Below, one piece after another: positions 25,995 to 34,838 of a DNA stretch of 64,000 bases (position 1 is its first letter; every line of letters starts with the position of its first letter). The stretch covers positions 1 to 64,000 of the forward strand of contig JAFUFC010000101.1 of assembly GCA_017470095.1 (NCBI GenBank), read 5' to 3'. Source of the DNA: Clostridia bacterium (GTDB lineage Bacteria; Bacillota; Clostridia; Christensenellales; Aristaeellaceae). The translations under genes and the position numbers were made by a program. The notes below the pieces were generated by a model. It did not search any database, was not told the origin of the DNA, and saw only the letters and a list, made by a program, of their open reading frames with translations.

Positions 25995-26858
25995 TCACAG
26001 CCGGGTGTCGCTGACCGCGCCGCGCCAGGCCGTCAAAAAATCCCGCACGGTGGCATGGCGCTTTTTTCGGTTCTCAAAAACTGCCCGGGCCGCCACGTCA
26101 TACAGTTTGGGCGGACCCATCCATGTATCGGCGCTCCGGTCAAAATTATCCCCGAAAAATTCAAACGCCAAGGCTCCCAGCTTGTACACCGTGGTATCCT
26201 CGTTCAAAGCGTCCCCCATAACGTACTCCTCCGGCGCCAGAAACCGGGGCGAGCCGGGCATACGGCCCCGGGTGTTGAAGGCAGGCTTTTGCTTGTACTG
26301 GTCAATATCGCAAACCAGTGCCCGTTGATTGGTAAAATCAATCAACACGTGCTCGTCGGTAAAATCCACGGCAATGAGCCCGGCGGCCGCCAGCACGGCA
26401 TGAAGATCGTACACCCCGTCCAGCATTCGCAGGGACTGCACCAGGGGCAGCTTGCGCACCTGAGTTCGCACCCAGTCGCTGGGTGGCATGGGCCGAAGGG
26501 GCAGCGCGTCCTGCCAGGGGAAAATGGTCACGTATCCTTCTCCCGCCGGACCGTGGGCCAGCATGGGGATCAGCGCGGGATGGGCACAGCGCTGGTACAG
26601 TTCCGCCCCGTGGCGCAGCCATTGCACCGCGTCCTCCGGCTTACCGCCATAACGCACGGTGCGGGCCCCAGCGTACTTGATGAACAACCGGCCATAGGGC
26701 CCGTCAACTCCGAAGCACAGATTGCCGGAAGGCAGTTGATCCATCACAGAAAAGACGGTGCCATAGCCCCGCAGCCAATCCAGTTCCGTCCACGTACGCA
26801 GCTGGAAGGTGATTCCATCCACCTGGAACAGGGGAAAATTCCGCGTATCTTCCGCCAT
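25995..26858 (-). CDS. Protein kinase-like protein
   Basis: 287 residues from ATG 26858, chosen because ACGGAGG lies 5 nt before it and because the promoter at 26890-26917 would exclude the longer frame. The pattern is that of a small Ser/Thr kinase-like fold: FIKYAGART near residue 65 could supply the ATP-binding Lys; HPALIPMLAHG and EGYVTIFPW are the N-lobe/hinge; AAGLIAVDFTDEHVLIDF stands at the catalytic loop; VCDIDQY stands at the DFG position. The canonical HRD is absent (VDF), so activity is uncertain. The closing KLGALAFEFFGDN and RHATVRDFLTAW blocks resemble the kinase C-lobe. It is upstream of rqcH in the same operon. No substrate is suggested. Confidence 0.7.
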   Translation of the reverse strand: MAEDTRNFPLFQVDGITFQLRTWTELDWLRGYGTVFSVMDQLPSGNLCFGVDGPYGRLFIKYAGARTVRYGGKPEDAVQWLRHGAELYQRCAHPALIPMLAHGPAGEGYVTIFPWQDALPLRPMPPSDWVRTQVRKLPLVQSLRMLDGVYDLHAVLAAAGLIAVDFTDEHVLIDFTNQRALVCDIDQYKQKPAFNTRGRMPGSPRFLAPEEYVMGDALNEDTTVYKLGALAFEFFGDNFDRSADTWMGPPKLYDVAARAVFENRKKRHATVRDFLTAWRGAVSDTRL

Positions 26859-26889
26859 GGCGTCCTCCGTATCATGCTTGGATGCGTCC

Positions 26890-26917
26890 ATTATACACCA
26901 TTTTCCGCCTCCTGCAA
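26890..26917 (-). promoter_or_regulatory. Promoter of the kinase-rqcH operon
   Basis: On the minus strand TTGCAG, 16-nt spacer, TATAAT. It is divergent from the promoter at 26937-26965, only about 20 bp away. Confidence 0.6.
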
Positions 26918-26936
26918 AGCGCCGGAGGATATCCTT

Positions 26937-26965
26937 TTGCATTTTGGGACAATCTATGTTATAAT
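26937..26965 (+). promoter_or_regulatory. Promoter of the MIF-like/SDR pair
   Basis: TTGCAT (26937-26942), 17-nt spacer, perfect TATAAT (26960-26965), followed by AAGGAGG before the ATG at 27001. Confidence 0.75.
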
Positions 26966-27000
26966 GCTGTTCGCATTCTCACCGAAGGAGGGTTTTCCCC

Positions 27001-27342
27001 ATGCCATTCATTCACACCAAGGTGAACCGGCCCATCGATCAGGAACAGGAAAAAGTATTGGCCAAGGAGCTGGGCCAGGCCATCACCATTTTGGGAAAAA
27101 GCGAACAATGGCTGATGCTGCAATTCGACGATAACTGCCGGATGTATTTTAAGGGCGACAGCCAGAAGCCTTTGGCTTTTGTGAATGTGAAGCTGCTGGG
27201 CAGCGCAGGCCGGAACGCCTACAACCAGCTGACCGGGAAAATTACCCAAATTCTTTTCGATACCCTCTCCATTGCCCCCGACGGGATTTATGTGGAATAC
27301 GACGAAACCGATCACTGGGGATGGAACGGAACCAACTTATAA
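27001..27342 (+). CDS. MIF/tautomerase family protein
   Basis: 113 residues, the length of macrophage migration inhibitory factor homologues. Met-Pro at the start provides the N-terminal proline used as catalytic base in this superfamily after Met removal. MLQFDDNCRMYFKGDSQKPL, FVNVKLLG and the end DETDHWGWNGTNL match MIF-type phenylpyruvate tautomerases more than 4-oxalocrotonate tautomerase. It would act in the cytosol as a trimer. The physiological substrate in bacteria is unknown. The next gene, an SDR, begins 51 bp after the stop and is likely co-transcribed. Confidence 0.85.
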   Translation: MPFIHTKVNRPIDQEQEKVLAKELGQAITILGKSEQWLMLQFDDNCRMYFKGDSQKPLAFVNVKLLGSAGRNAYNQLTGKITQILFDTLSIAPDGIYVEYDETDHWGWNGTNL

Positions 27343-27393
27343 TTGCCGCGGGCCGTCTGTTGGGATGGCCCGCTTTTTGTGGGAGGAATGGGC

Positions 27394-28113
27394 ATGCCCA
27401 ACATTGTGATCACCGGCGGTTCCCGGGGCATCGGGGCCGGCATGGTGCGCCTGTTTGCGTTTCAAGGCTGGCAGGTGCTCTTCACCTACCGGGAAAGCGC
27501 CGAAAGGGCCCGGGCCCTGGCCGATGCAACCGGGGCTCACGCTTTCCGGTGCGACGCCCGGAGCGAACAGGATCACGCCGCCCTTTTGCAGGAGGCCAAG
27601 CGGCTCTTTCGCGGCCGGGTCGACGCCCTCATCTGCAACGCAGGCACATCCTACACCGGCCTGCTCCAGGACATGACGACGGAAGCGTGGGATGATTTAT
27701 TCGCCGTCCACGTCCGGGGCGCGTTTCTGGCCACCCGGGCCTTCCTGCCCGGCATGATCAGTGAGCGGCATGGCAGCATCCTGTACATTTCCTCCATGTG
27801 GGGGCAGGTGGGCGCATCCTGTGAAGCGGCTTATTCCGCCTGTAAAGCGGCGCTGATCGGCCTGACGAAAGCCTTGGCCAAGGAAGCGGGACCCTCTCAC
27901 GTGCGGGTTAACTGCCTGTGTCCTGGGGTGATCGACACCGACATGCTGAAGGAATATTCCGCCGATGACCTGAACGCCCTGAAGGACGAAACGCCCCTGG
28001 GCCGTCTGGGCACACCGGAGGATATCGCCGCCGCGGCGTATTTCCTGTGCGGGGAAAATGCGGCCTTCATTACCGGCCAGGCGCTGGGGGTGAACGGCGG
28101 CTTCGTTATTTGA
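27394..28113 (+). CDS. SDR family oxidoreductase (FabG-like)
   Basis: 239 residues from ATG 27394. GGAGG lies 7 nt before this ATG, whereas the one at 27388 is too close. Motifs of a classical short-chain dehydrogenase: cofactor loop TGGSRGIGAGM (about residues 6-16), NAG in LICNAGTSYTG, Ser in ILYISSMWG, catalytic Tyr-Lys in AAYSACKAAL, PGVIDTDM, and the C-terminal GQALGVNGGFVI. It resembles 3-oxoacyl-ACP reductase FabG. It is not in a fatty-acid cluster, so a general NAD(P)-dependent alcohol or ketone reductase is equally possible. Confidence 0.87.
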   Translation: MPNIVITGGSRGIGAGMVRLFAFQGWQVLFTYRESAERARALADATGAHAFRCDARSEQDHAALLQEAKRLFRGRVDALICNAGTSYTGLLQDMTTEAWDDLFAVHVRGAFLATRAFLPGMISERHGSILYISSMWGQVGASCEAAYSACKAALIGLTKALAKEAGPSHVRVNCLCPGVIDTDMLKEYSADDLNALKDETPLGRLGTPEDIAAAAYFLCGENAAFITGQALGVNGGFVI

Positions 28114-28207
28114 ATCAGACTGATGATTTTTTCGACATTTTTTTCACAGTTTTGACCAAAGATGCGGAAAAACGCGTTTTTCTCTTTTCAGCCGATAAAA
28201 ATTCATG

Positions 28208-28213
28208 TATAAT
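28208..28213 (+). promoter_or_regulatory. -10 element upstream of PRPP synthetase
   Basis: Perfect TATAAT 43 bp before the ATG. The -35 position (28185-28190, TTTTCA) is weak. A palindrome AAAAACGCGTTTTT at 28168-28181 lies just upstream and could be an operator. Confidence 0.5.
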
Positions 28214-28255
28214 AAAATTCTAAAGGATACATCACATGCGAAGGGGTGGTACGGC

Positions 28256-29467
28256 ATGAACAATTTCCTGACCGAATGGAACAAGGACTTGAAGAGCATT
28301 CCCGTGGGGCCGCTGGGGATCATCGCCATGTCCGGCTGTGAGGAAATGGGCAAGAAAGTGGACGCCTGGCTGCAAAAATGGAACCAGCTGCAGGAAGTGC
28401 AGGATGAAGAATTCTACACCATTCCCGGCGTGAACCGGGATTCCTTCCTGGTCAAGGCCTACTGCCCGCGCTTTGGTACCGGCGAAAGCAAGGGCGTGAT
28501 CAAAGAGAGCGTTCGGGGGTACGATATCTACATCATCGTGGACGTGTGCGCTTACAACAAAACCTACAAAATGTACGGCATGGAAGTGCCCATGAGCCCC
28601 GACGACCATTTCCAGGATCTGAAACGCATCATCGCCGCCATCGAAGGCAAGGCCAAGCGCATCACCGTGATCATGCCCATGCTCTATGAAAGCCGCCAGC
28701 ACCGCCGCAACGCCCGGGAAAGCCTGGACTGTGCCATGGCCCTGCGGGAGCTGGAAAACTATGGCGTATCCAATATCATCACCTTCGACGCCCACGATCC
28801 CCGGGTGGCCAACTCCGTGCCCATGCTGGGTTTTGAAAACGTTATGCCCACCTATCAAATGATCAAGGCCCTGTGCCGCAAGGAAAAGGATCTGGCCATT
28901 GACAAAGAAAACATGATGGTCATCTCCCCTGACGAAGGCGCCATGAGCCGCAACATTCGTTTCTCCTCCGTGCTGGGCTTGGACCTGGGCATGTTCTATA
29001 AGCGCCGGGACTACACCACCATCGTCAACGGCCGCAACCCCATCGTGGCCCATGAATACCTGGGCTCCTCCGTGGAGGGCAAGGACGTGCTGGTGATCGA
29101 CGATATGATCGCCTCCGGCGACAGCATGCTGGATCTGTGCAAGGAGCTCAAAGCCCGGAAGGCCAACCGCATCTTCGCCATCGCCACCTTCGCTTTCTTC
29201 ACCAGCGGCCTGGAAGCCTTTGAGCGGGCCTATCAGGAAGGATACCTGACCCGGGTTATCGCCACCAATCTGACCTACCGCCGCCCCGAGCTGGAAAAGG
29301 CCGAATGGTTCATCGAGGCCGACCTGAGCAAGTACATTTCCTATATCATCGCCACCTTGAACCATGACCGCTCCCTTAGCAAGCTGCTCAATCCCTATGA
29401 CCGCATCGAAAAGCTGCTCACCCGCTACCGGGCCGAGCAGGCGGCGGAGGGTATCCGCCTGGTGTAA
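28256..29467 (+). CDS. prs: Ribose-phosphate pyrophosphokinase
   Basis: 403 residues from ATG 28256, preceded by AAGGGGTGG. It makes PRPP from ribose 5-phosphate and ATP for purine, pyrimidine, histidine and NAD synthesis. Motifs: VRGYDIYIIVDVC in the N-terminal half, MPMLYESRQHRR (the equivalent of the YxRQDR region), FDAHDPRVAN, MVISPDEGAMSR, and the PRPP loop VLVIDDMIASGDSMLDLC (about residues 280-297). It is about 85 residues longer than the standard enzyme of roughly 315. Extended forms of this kind occur in Clostridia, with extra sequence at the N-terminus and C-terminus. Confidence 0.9.
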   Translation: MNNFLTEWNKDLKSIPVGPLGIIAMSGCEEMGKKVDAWLQKWNQLQEVQDEEFYTIPGVNRDSFLVKAYCPRFGTGESKGVIKESVRGYDIYIIVDVCAYNKTYKMYGMEVPMSPDDHFQDLKRIIAAIEGKAKRITVIMPMLYESRQHRRNARESLDCAMALRELENYGVSNIITFDAHDPRVANSVPMLGFENVMPTYQMIKALCRKEKDLAIDKENMMVISPDEGAMSRNIRFSSVLGLDLGMFYKRRDYTTIVNGRNPIVAHEYLGSSVEGKDVLVIDDMIASGDSMLDLCKELKARKANRIFAIATFAFFTSGLEAFERAYQEGYLTRVIATNLTYRRPELEKAEWFIEADLSKYISYIIATLNHDRSLSKLLNPYDRIEKLLTRYRAEQAAEGIRLV

Positions 29468-29470
29468 ACC

Positions 29471-29929
29471 ATGAATGAAGAAAAACAGGATTTGATTCCC
29501 GAAGAAGCGCCCCCCAAAACCATCGTCCAATCCGCCAAGGATTTTATGAACGGCGTTCTCTCTCCCTTAAAAGGCAAGGACGTGGGCCAGCTGGTGGAGG
29601 ATTTTACCGCCGAAATGGCCCTGGTGGCCGAGGGCCTGAGCGAGGACCAGGAAAAGCTGAGCCAGGAAAATGAAAAGCTGGCCGCCCAGCAAACCCTGCT
29701 GGAGCAAAACCTTTTGGATCAATTGCACGACGCCAACGTGACCATTAGCGACCTGCAAAAGGAAGTCGACGTTCTGCGCCACCGGCTGGAAAATGCCGAA
29801 AAATCCATTGGGGAAAAGAAAATGAAAAAGGTGGAGGGCTTCACCGGCCTGCTTCGCCAGGCCACTTGGCTGGCCGGCGTCGTGATTGGCGGGTGGATCA
29901 TCGTGACCATCATCAACTTTTTCAAATAA
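29471..29929 (+). CDS. Coiled-coil protein with C-terminal membrane anchor, unknown function
   Basis: 152 residues, starting 3 bp after the PRPP synthetase stop and probably translated from the same mRNA. Residues 55-115 form a coiled coil rich in Glu, Gln and Leu (QEKLSQENEKLAAQQ, DLQKEVDVLRHRLENAEKS). Residues 129-150 are one membrane helix (WLAGVVIGGWIIVTIINFF) at the very C-terminus, so most of the protein should be cytoplasmic and tail-anchored. I do not recognise the family. Confidence 0.7.
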   Translation: MNEEKQDLIPEEAPPKTIVQSAKDFMNGVLSPLKGKDVGQLVEDFTAEMALVAEGLSEDQEKLSQENEKLAAQQTLLEQNLLDQLHDANVTISDLQKEVDVLRHRLENAEKSIGEKKMKKVEGFTGLLRQATWLAGVVIGGWIIVTIINFFK

Positions 29930-29945
29930 CACTTCGGCCATTTCA

Positions 29946-29983
29946 AACCGCGGATAGGTTCGTTTGAACCGTCTGCGGTTTTG
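29946..29983 (+). terminator. Intrinsic terminator of the prs operon
   Basis: Nested stem AACCGC/GCGGTT with inner GGTTC/GAACC, then TTTTGTTG. Confidence 0.7.
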
Positions 29984-29989
29984 TTGAAT

Positions 29990-30017
29990 TTGCATTTGCG
30001 GAAAAATATGATATAAT
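29990..30017 (+). promoter_or_regulatory. Promoter of the 30045 gene
   Basis: TTGCAT (29990-29995), 16-nt spacer, TATAAT (30012-30017), immediately after the prs terminator. Confidence 0.7.
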
Positions 30018-30044
30018 AGCCACATAGAAAAGGAGGTGCCGAAG

Positions 30045-30545
30045 ATGCCGGGATATGAGGAACTGGTGAAAAAATATACCAAGCGCCGGAAGGAAAGCCT
30101 GATCGATACGGTGACGGCAGGGCTGTCCTACGCCGATAATGTGGCGGTCGATCTGGGGCTGATGGAGGACAGCGGCGTCATCGACACCCTCACCGTGGCC
30201 GCGCCCTTTGCCGTGATTGCCGTCACTGAGCAGATGCGGGTAATCCTGGGCCGGAAAACCGGCAAGGCCGGGCTGAACGACGCGGTAACCCGGATGCTGA
30301 AAACGGGCACTGCCATGGGCGTGGGTGCCCTGGCCGCCGCCGCTGCCGGGCCCGCCGCCGCCATTCCCGCCGCCATGGGCACGAGGGCCATGCTGGGCAA
30401 ATATCGCAGCAAGGCCCTGCTGGGCCTTCGCGTGCAGGAGCGCACCAACCGGCTGCAAGCCCTGCGCCAGCGCCGGGAAAACCGCCCCGCTTCCATGGAA
30501 GGCCGCCCGGCCTTGATGGCGGGCGTTTCGTATCTCGAAGAATAA
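30045..30545 (+). CDS. Small protein with an Ala/Gly-rich hydrophobic segment, unknown function
   Basis: 166 residues from ATG 30045. AGGAGG ends 8 nt upstream; a GTG 9 nt earlier overlaps the ribosome binding site. The N-terminal third is charged (KKYTKRRKES). Two hydrophobic stretches follow, IDTLTVAAPFAVIAVTEQM near residues 47-65 and the Ala/Gly-rich GTAMGVGALAAAAAGPAAAI near residues 90-110, which could insert in or associate with a membrane. The C-terminus is Arg-rich (RLQALRQRRENRP). It has its own promoter and terminator, so it is a separate unit. No family recognised. Confidence 0.65.
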   Translation: MPGYEELVKKYTKRRKESLIDTVTAGLSYADNVAVDLGLMEDSGVIDTLTVAAPFAVIAVTEQMRVILGRKTGKAGLNDAVTRMLKTGTAMGVGALAAAAAGPAAAIPAAMGTRAMLGKYRSKALLGLRVQERTNRLQALRQRRENRPASMEGRPALMAGVSYLEE

Positions 30546-30555
30546 AGCAAAATGA

Positions 30556-30588
30556 AAAAGGCGCTGAAGCAATACAGCGCCTTTTTAT
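30556..30588. terminator. Bidirectional intrinsic terminator
   Basis: GGCGCTG and CAGCGCC around an 8-nt loop, with an A-run on the left and TTTTTATT on the right. It serves the 30045 gene and the convergent GH32 gene. Confidence 0.85.
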
Positions 30589-30606
30589 TGCAAAGAAATC
30601 TTGCCA

Positions 30607-32085
30607 TTATGCGCCCAGGTGGTGAGCCTCCACCGACAAGCGCAGCGGCGCATCGGCAGCAAAGGTGATGCCGTCGGCATCCAGGGGCGTGGGAATCAGG
30701 GAAGTGACCACCCGTTCGCCCTCGTTAATGAACAGCTCGATGCTCTCCTTGTCCATCAGCAGCCGCAGAGACAACTGCCCATCCCGCTCCTGGGCTTTCA
30801 CATGGCGGGTATGCACGATATCCCGGCGGGAACCGCCGTGGCTGCGGTCAAAGACCAGTTCACCCCGGGCCAAATCACAACGGATTTGAACAAAGTGCTG
30901 GGCATCCTTGGCCACGCGCAGCGTAAAGCGGCGGCAAACGCAAGCTTCCGCATGCAGGATGACGGTCATATCCATCAATCGGCCCCGGACACCAGGCAAT
31001 TCCGTTTCTTCCTGCACCGTGATCAGGGAATAGCTCACGGTGTCCTGCCACAGGCTTTCGATTTCCCGAACGGGCCGCTGCATCAGGCGGCCTTTTTCTA
31101 TGCGCAATTCCCGGGGAACACTCATCTGGGCGTACCAGGCGTGGCGGCGGGGCGCCCCTTTGCAGGTTTCCCAGTTGTCCATCCAGCCGATCATGATGCG
31201 CCGTCCGTCGGGAGACAGCACCGTCTGGGGCGCGTAAAAATTCAGTCCGTGATCCACCGGCTGCACGGTTTCCCGCTCGAATTGGCAATGGGCCTCGTCC
31301 CATGCCCCCAGCAGTGCCACAGTGCCATAGCCCGCGTGAAATTCCTCCCGGGCGTGCATTTGCTGGGGGCTGACGATGAGCACCTGTTTACCATCCAAGG
31401 GAAAGAAATCCGGGCATTCCCACATGTGGCCGTATTCTTCCCGGCTGCTGTCAATTTCTCCCTCAAATTGCCAATTCAGCCCATCGGCGCTGGAAAAAAG
31501 CAGCACAGTTCCCATCCGTTGAGCGTGCCGGTTGCCTACGACCAGATAATACGTTCCGTCCTCCCCCAGCCAAGCCTTTGGATCACGGAAATCAAAAGCG
31601 CTGTATCCCTCCGGCAAATGGGCCTGGTGAAGGACGGGATTCAGCCTGGATTTTTCAAAATCCACCCCGTCGCCAATGGCCACGCACTGAGCCTGGGTTT
31701 CCCGGCGAAAGGTGCCGGCAATCTGCACGCCGGTGTACACCAGCATCAACCGTCCATCTGGCAAAGGCACAGCGCTGCCGGAAAAGCAGCCCCCCGCATC
31801 CGCTTCCGTGTCGGGTGCCAGAGCGCAGGGCTCGTAGATCCAGCGGAGCAAATCCTTGCTCACCGCGTGCCCCCAGTGCATGGGTCCCCACGAGGTGGAA
31901 TAGGGGTGGTACTGATAAAACAGATGATACTGCCCCTTGTACCAGCAAAAGCCGTTGGGATCGTTCATCCAGCCCACAGGCGGCGTCAAATGAAACAAGG
32001 GACGCTCGTGAGCGGAAATCCGGGTGGATTGCTCCCGTTCATAATCACGGGCACGCTCAAGCGGTGCGGGATTTTGGTTCATCAT
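30607..32085 (-). CDS. Glycoside hydrolase family 32, sucrose(-6-phosphate) hydrolase
   Basis: 492 residues. Cleaves beta-fructofuranosides such as sucrose or sucrose 6-phosphate. The nucleophile block WMNDPNGFCWYKGQYHLFYQ (about residues 38-57), the transition-state stabiliser in FRDPKAW and the acid/base Glu in WECPDFF are all present, in GH32 order. The C-terminal 130 residues form the usual beta-sandwich. There is no signal peptide, so it is cytoplasmic and needs imported sugar. No PTS gene is adjacent; the MsmK/MalG importer and amylosucrase-type enzyme 28 kb away could be partners. It is divergent from gerAA. Confidence 0.9.
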   Translation of the reverse strand: MMNQNPAPLERARDYEREQSTRISAHERPLFHLTPPVGWMNDPNGFCWYKGQYHLFYQYHPYSTSWGPMHWGHAVSKDLLRWIYEPCALAPDTEADAGGCFSGSAVPLPDGRLMLVYTGVQIAGTFRRETQAQCVAIGDGVDFEKSRLNPVLHQAHLPEGYSAFDFRDPKAWLGEDGTYYLVVGNRHAQRMGTVLLFSSADGLNWQFEGEIDSSREEYGHMWECPDFFPLDGKQVLIVSPQQMHAREEFHAGYGTVALLGAWDEAHCQFERETVQPVDHGLNFYAPQTVLSPDGRRIMIGWMDNWETCKGAPRRHAWYAQMSVPRELRIEKGRLMQRPVREIESLWQDTVSYSLITVQEETELPGVRGRLMDMTVILHAEACVCRRFTLRVAKDAQHFVQIRCDLARGELVFDRSHGGSRRDIVHTRHVKAQERDGQLSLRLLMDKESIELFINEGERVVTSLIPTPLDADGITFAADAPLRLSVEAHHLGA

Positions 32086-32254
32086 TTCCTCCCATAAAAA
32101 AACGCTTCATATCCTGAAACCAGGCCGGGAAACGGGCCAGGACCGGCTTCAGGCTGTCTACAATTCGGTCTTTCGCAAAAAATCCTCTTTTTTTCGCTCT
32201 TTCTGTCCGGTTCTATGGTTTTCGCGGTCGCTGCCGCTCCTTTCCATCTGCCGC

Positions 32255-32284
32255 GCATAATCAACGGCGCTTTTTTGCATACTT
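32255..32284 (+). promoter_or_regulatory. Candidate sigma-G (forespore) promoter of the gerA operon
   Basis: GCATA (32255-32259), 18-nt spacer, CATACTT (32278-32284). This resembles the sigma-F/G pattern GHATA plus CATnnTA, and sigma-G is the usual regulator of gerA operons. The match is short. Confidence 0.4.
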
Positions 32285-32314
32285 CCATATAGCAAATATC
32301 GGAAGGAGCCCGGC

Positions 32315-33829
32315 ATGATGGAAACGGCGGAAAATGCGGTGTTGACCGGCGAATACGGCCATGATCTGGCCTTGATCCGACGCTTCACCCACGCGGAAGA
32401 AAGTGAAGATGTAATCATCCATTCCTTCCAGGCCCTGGGCCATGAGGCGGCGCTGATTGCCGTTGATGGGCTGTCGGACGATGGAAAAATCCAGCGTTTT
32501 CTGCTGCATCCGTTGCTCAGGGCAGAAGCGCCTCAAGAAGACACACCCCTGGATACTTATCTGAAAAACACGGTGCTGCCCCTGGAATCTCTGACTGCCA
32601 CCGCTCACCTGCAAACGCTGCTGAGCCGAATATTCAGCGGGGATGCGGCCCTGATCATCGACACCATGCCCGGAGCCCTGATTGCCGATGTGAAGGGCTT
32701 TACCCACCGCTTCCCCAGCCAGCCTGTGAACGAATCGGTGGTGATGGGGCCCCACGAAGGGTTCAATGAATCGCTGCGGGACAATACCGTGCTCATCCGG
32801 CGGCTGATGCGCACCCCCCGATTGATCAGCGAAAGCGTCACCGTGGGACGCCGCATCCCCACAAGGCTGAACCTGATGTACCTGGAAGGGGCCGTAAAGC
32901 CGGAAACGCTGAGCGAGCTGCGCCGCCGGGTGAACCAGTGCAATATCGACTATGTATCCTCCATCGGCATGCTGGAACAGCTGATCGAGGACCGGCCTTC
33001 CTCCCTTTTGCCCCAGTGCATCGCCACCGAGCGGCCAGACCGGGCGGTGAGCTTCCTGAACGAGGGTCAAATCGTGCTGGTGATGGAAAATTCCCCCACG
33101 GTGCTGGCCCTGCCTGCCACTTTCCTGCACCTGTTCCATGCTCCGGACGATACCGCCCTGCGCTGGCCTTACGGCACCTTCCTGCGCTTCTTGCGCTTGT
33201 TTGGGCTGCTGATCGCGTTGATTTTGCCAGGGCTGTTCATTTGCCTAACGGTGTTCCACCCGGAGGGCATGTCCCTGTCTTTGCTCACATCGGTGATGGA
33301 GAGCCAGGAGCGGGTGCCCTTTTCCCTGTTCACCTCCACGCTGCTGATGCTGCTGGTGTTCAGTCTGATCAGCGAAGCCGGTGCCCGGGTGCCCGGGGCC
33401 ATGGGCAGCAGCCTTTCCATCGTGGGCGGATTAATTCTGGGACAAGCAGCGGTGGAAGCTGATCTGATCAGCCCGCTGGTTATCATTGTAGTCGCAATCA
33501 GCGGCCTGGGCAGCTATGCGGTGCCGGTGTTTCCCCTGACGCTGGCGGTGCGCATGAGTCAATTGTTGTTGGTTGTTCTATCCGGCCTGCTGGGTTTTCC
33601 CGGGCTGATCCTGGGGCTGTTTGCCCTGCTAACCCACCTGTGTGGCCTGACCAGCCTGAACGTACCCTTCTTTGCGCCCACCGCCCCCCGCCGCGCCGCG
33701 AATCCCGATGGCGTCGTGCGGCCGCCCATCTGGCGGCAGCGTATCCAAGGCATGCTGGCCCGGAATGCAGCCGCGCCCCGAATGATGGGCCCTATGCGGG
33801 CCTGGGAGGAGGGTCGCCGTGACCATTGA
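32315..33829 (+). CDS. gerAA: Spore germination protein, GerA family subunit A
   Basis: 504 residues. The N-terminal half is soluble, with the conserved GerA blocks LISESVTVGRRIPTRLNLMY and YVSSIGMLEQLIEDRPSSLL. The second half carries about five membrane helices (LFGLLIALILPGLFICLTVF, LFTSTLLMLLVFSLISEAG, SIVGGLILGQAAVEA and others). Together with B and C subunits it forms the inner-membrane germinant receptor of dormant spores. The germinant cannot be inferred. It overlaps gerAB by 11 bp. GGAAGGAG lies 7 nt before the ATG. Confidence 0.92.
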   Translation: MMETAENAVLTGEYGHDLALIRRFTHAEESEDVIIHSFQALGHEAALIAVDGLSDDGKIQRFLLHPLLRAEAPQEDTPLDTYLKNTVLPLESLTATAHLQTLLSRIFSGDAALIIDTMPGALIADVKGFTHRFPSQPVNESVVMGPHEGFNESLRDNTVLIRRLMRTPRLISESVTVGRRIPTRLNLMYLEGAVKPETLSELRRRVNQCNIDYVSSIGMLEQLIEDRPSSLLPQCIATERPDRAVSFLNEGQIVLVMENSPTVLALPATFLHLFHAPDDTALRWPYGTFLRFLRLFGLLIALILPGLFICLTVFHPEGMSLSLLTSVMESQERVPFSLFTSTLLMLLVFSLISEAGARVPGAMGSSLSIVGGLILGQAAVEADLISPLVIIVVAISGLGSYAVPVFPLTLAVRMSQLLLVVLSGLLGFPGLILGLFALLTHLCGLTSLNVPFFAPTAPRRAANPDGVVRPPIWRQRIQGMLARNAAAPRMMGPMRAWEEGRRDH

Positions 33830-34838
33830 ACGCCCTGAACACGCCCGCTGCCGCAGCATGGCCACGGGCATCAGCCTGTACGCCCAGGTGATCATCGGCC
33901 TGTGCCTGTTTTTGACGGAATATACCGGCACGCCGGGATGGATGGCTATTTTGCTCACCGGACCTGTCACGTTTTTGTGTGCCTGGCTTGCCCGGCGGAC
34001 CCCGGTGTGCAAAGGCGCCGTATCCCGGGCGCTGGTGGGACTGATTGCCTGGATGGACGAAGTGATTGTTTTTTATGTTTTGTGTGGCCTGTGTAAAGCC
34101 CTGCTTCCAGATCTGAACGCCTGGCTGCTGAGCGCCGTCCTGTGCGCCCTCAGCTGGTTCTCCAGCGTGGGGAAGGAACGGGCGCTGATGCTGGCCAGCC
34201 GGCCCATCATCCCGCTGATCCTGGTGCCCATTGCCTACAACGCCTGCGCCGCGGTGCCCAACATGGACTTAGGCAACCTATTTCCGCTGCTGGGTGCCGG
34301 CATGCCCCGGCTGCTGGGCGGAGCTGTGTGGATGCTGGGCAGCACTGTGCCCGCATGCCTGATTTTTCTGACGCCTGCCGCCAACGCGCCGGCCCGTCCA
34401 TCCCTGCTGCCGCCCGTGCTGGGGCTGCTGTTTGGCGCGATTACGGCCTTTCTGTATGCCCTGTTGCTACCCTACCCCGCGTTGCAGCGCCCTGCCGCTT
34501 TGTCAGAAAAGCTGACGCTGCTGACCCAATTGTCTTCTCCCACAGCCGGCTGGTCCCTGCTGATCGGAGCGCAGCTTTTCCTGTTGTTTTACAGCCTGAC
34601 GTTGAACCTGAGCCGGGCAGGAGAAATGATCTGCGCCTTGGGAAACAAAAAGGGCAAGCCCCAGCTTCTGACCGCCGCCCTGCTCCTGCCGTCCTTGATC
34701 ATCGGGGCGTGCATGACAGAGCAGGTAAATGCCACGCTGCTGATGCTGTCGCCCCTGCGGTTCGTTCTGGCGCTGGGGCTTCTCATCGGCCTGAACCTAA
34801 AAAAAGCGCCCCCAAAGGAGGTGCCGTCTCCTGCGTAA
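33819..34838 (+). CDS. gerAB: Spore germination protein, GerA family subunit B (permease-like)
   Basis: 339 residues, GTG start at 33819 behind GGGAGGAGGG, overlapping the end of gerAA. About ten hydrophobic helices fill it, including an early LYAQVIIGLCLFLTEY and a late LLIGAQLFLLFYSLTL. It belongs to the endospore germination permease family (APC superfamily fold), whose member GerBB has been shown to bind amino-acid germinants. Sequence similarity among these subunits is low, so the call rests mainly on topology, length and its place between A and C subunits. Confidence 0.85.
   Translation: MTIERPEHARCRSMATGISLYAQVIIGLCLFLTEYTGTPGWMAILLTGPVTFLCAWLARRTPVCKGAVSRALVGLIAWMDEVIVFYVLCGLCKALLPDLNAWLLSAVLCALSWFSSVGKERALMLASRPIIPLILVPIAYNACAAVPNMDLGNLFPLLGAGMPRLLGGAVWMLGSTVPACLIFLTPAANAPARPSLLPPVLGLLFGAITAFLYALLLPYPALQRPAALSEKLTLLTQLSSPTAGWSLLIGAQLFLLFYSLTLNLSRAGEMICALGNKKGKPQLLTAALLLPSLIIGACMTEQVNATLLMLSPLRFVLALGLLIGLNLKKAPPKEVPSPA

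Noticed and set aside
28232..29530. Long antisense frame over PRPP synthetase and similar frames over gdhA, glnN and dxs
   Set aside because: Mirror frames caused by codon bias at high GC; the sense proteins are unmistakable.
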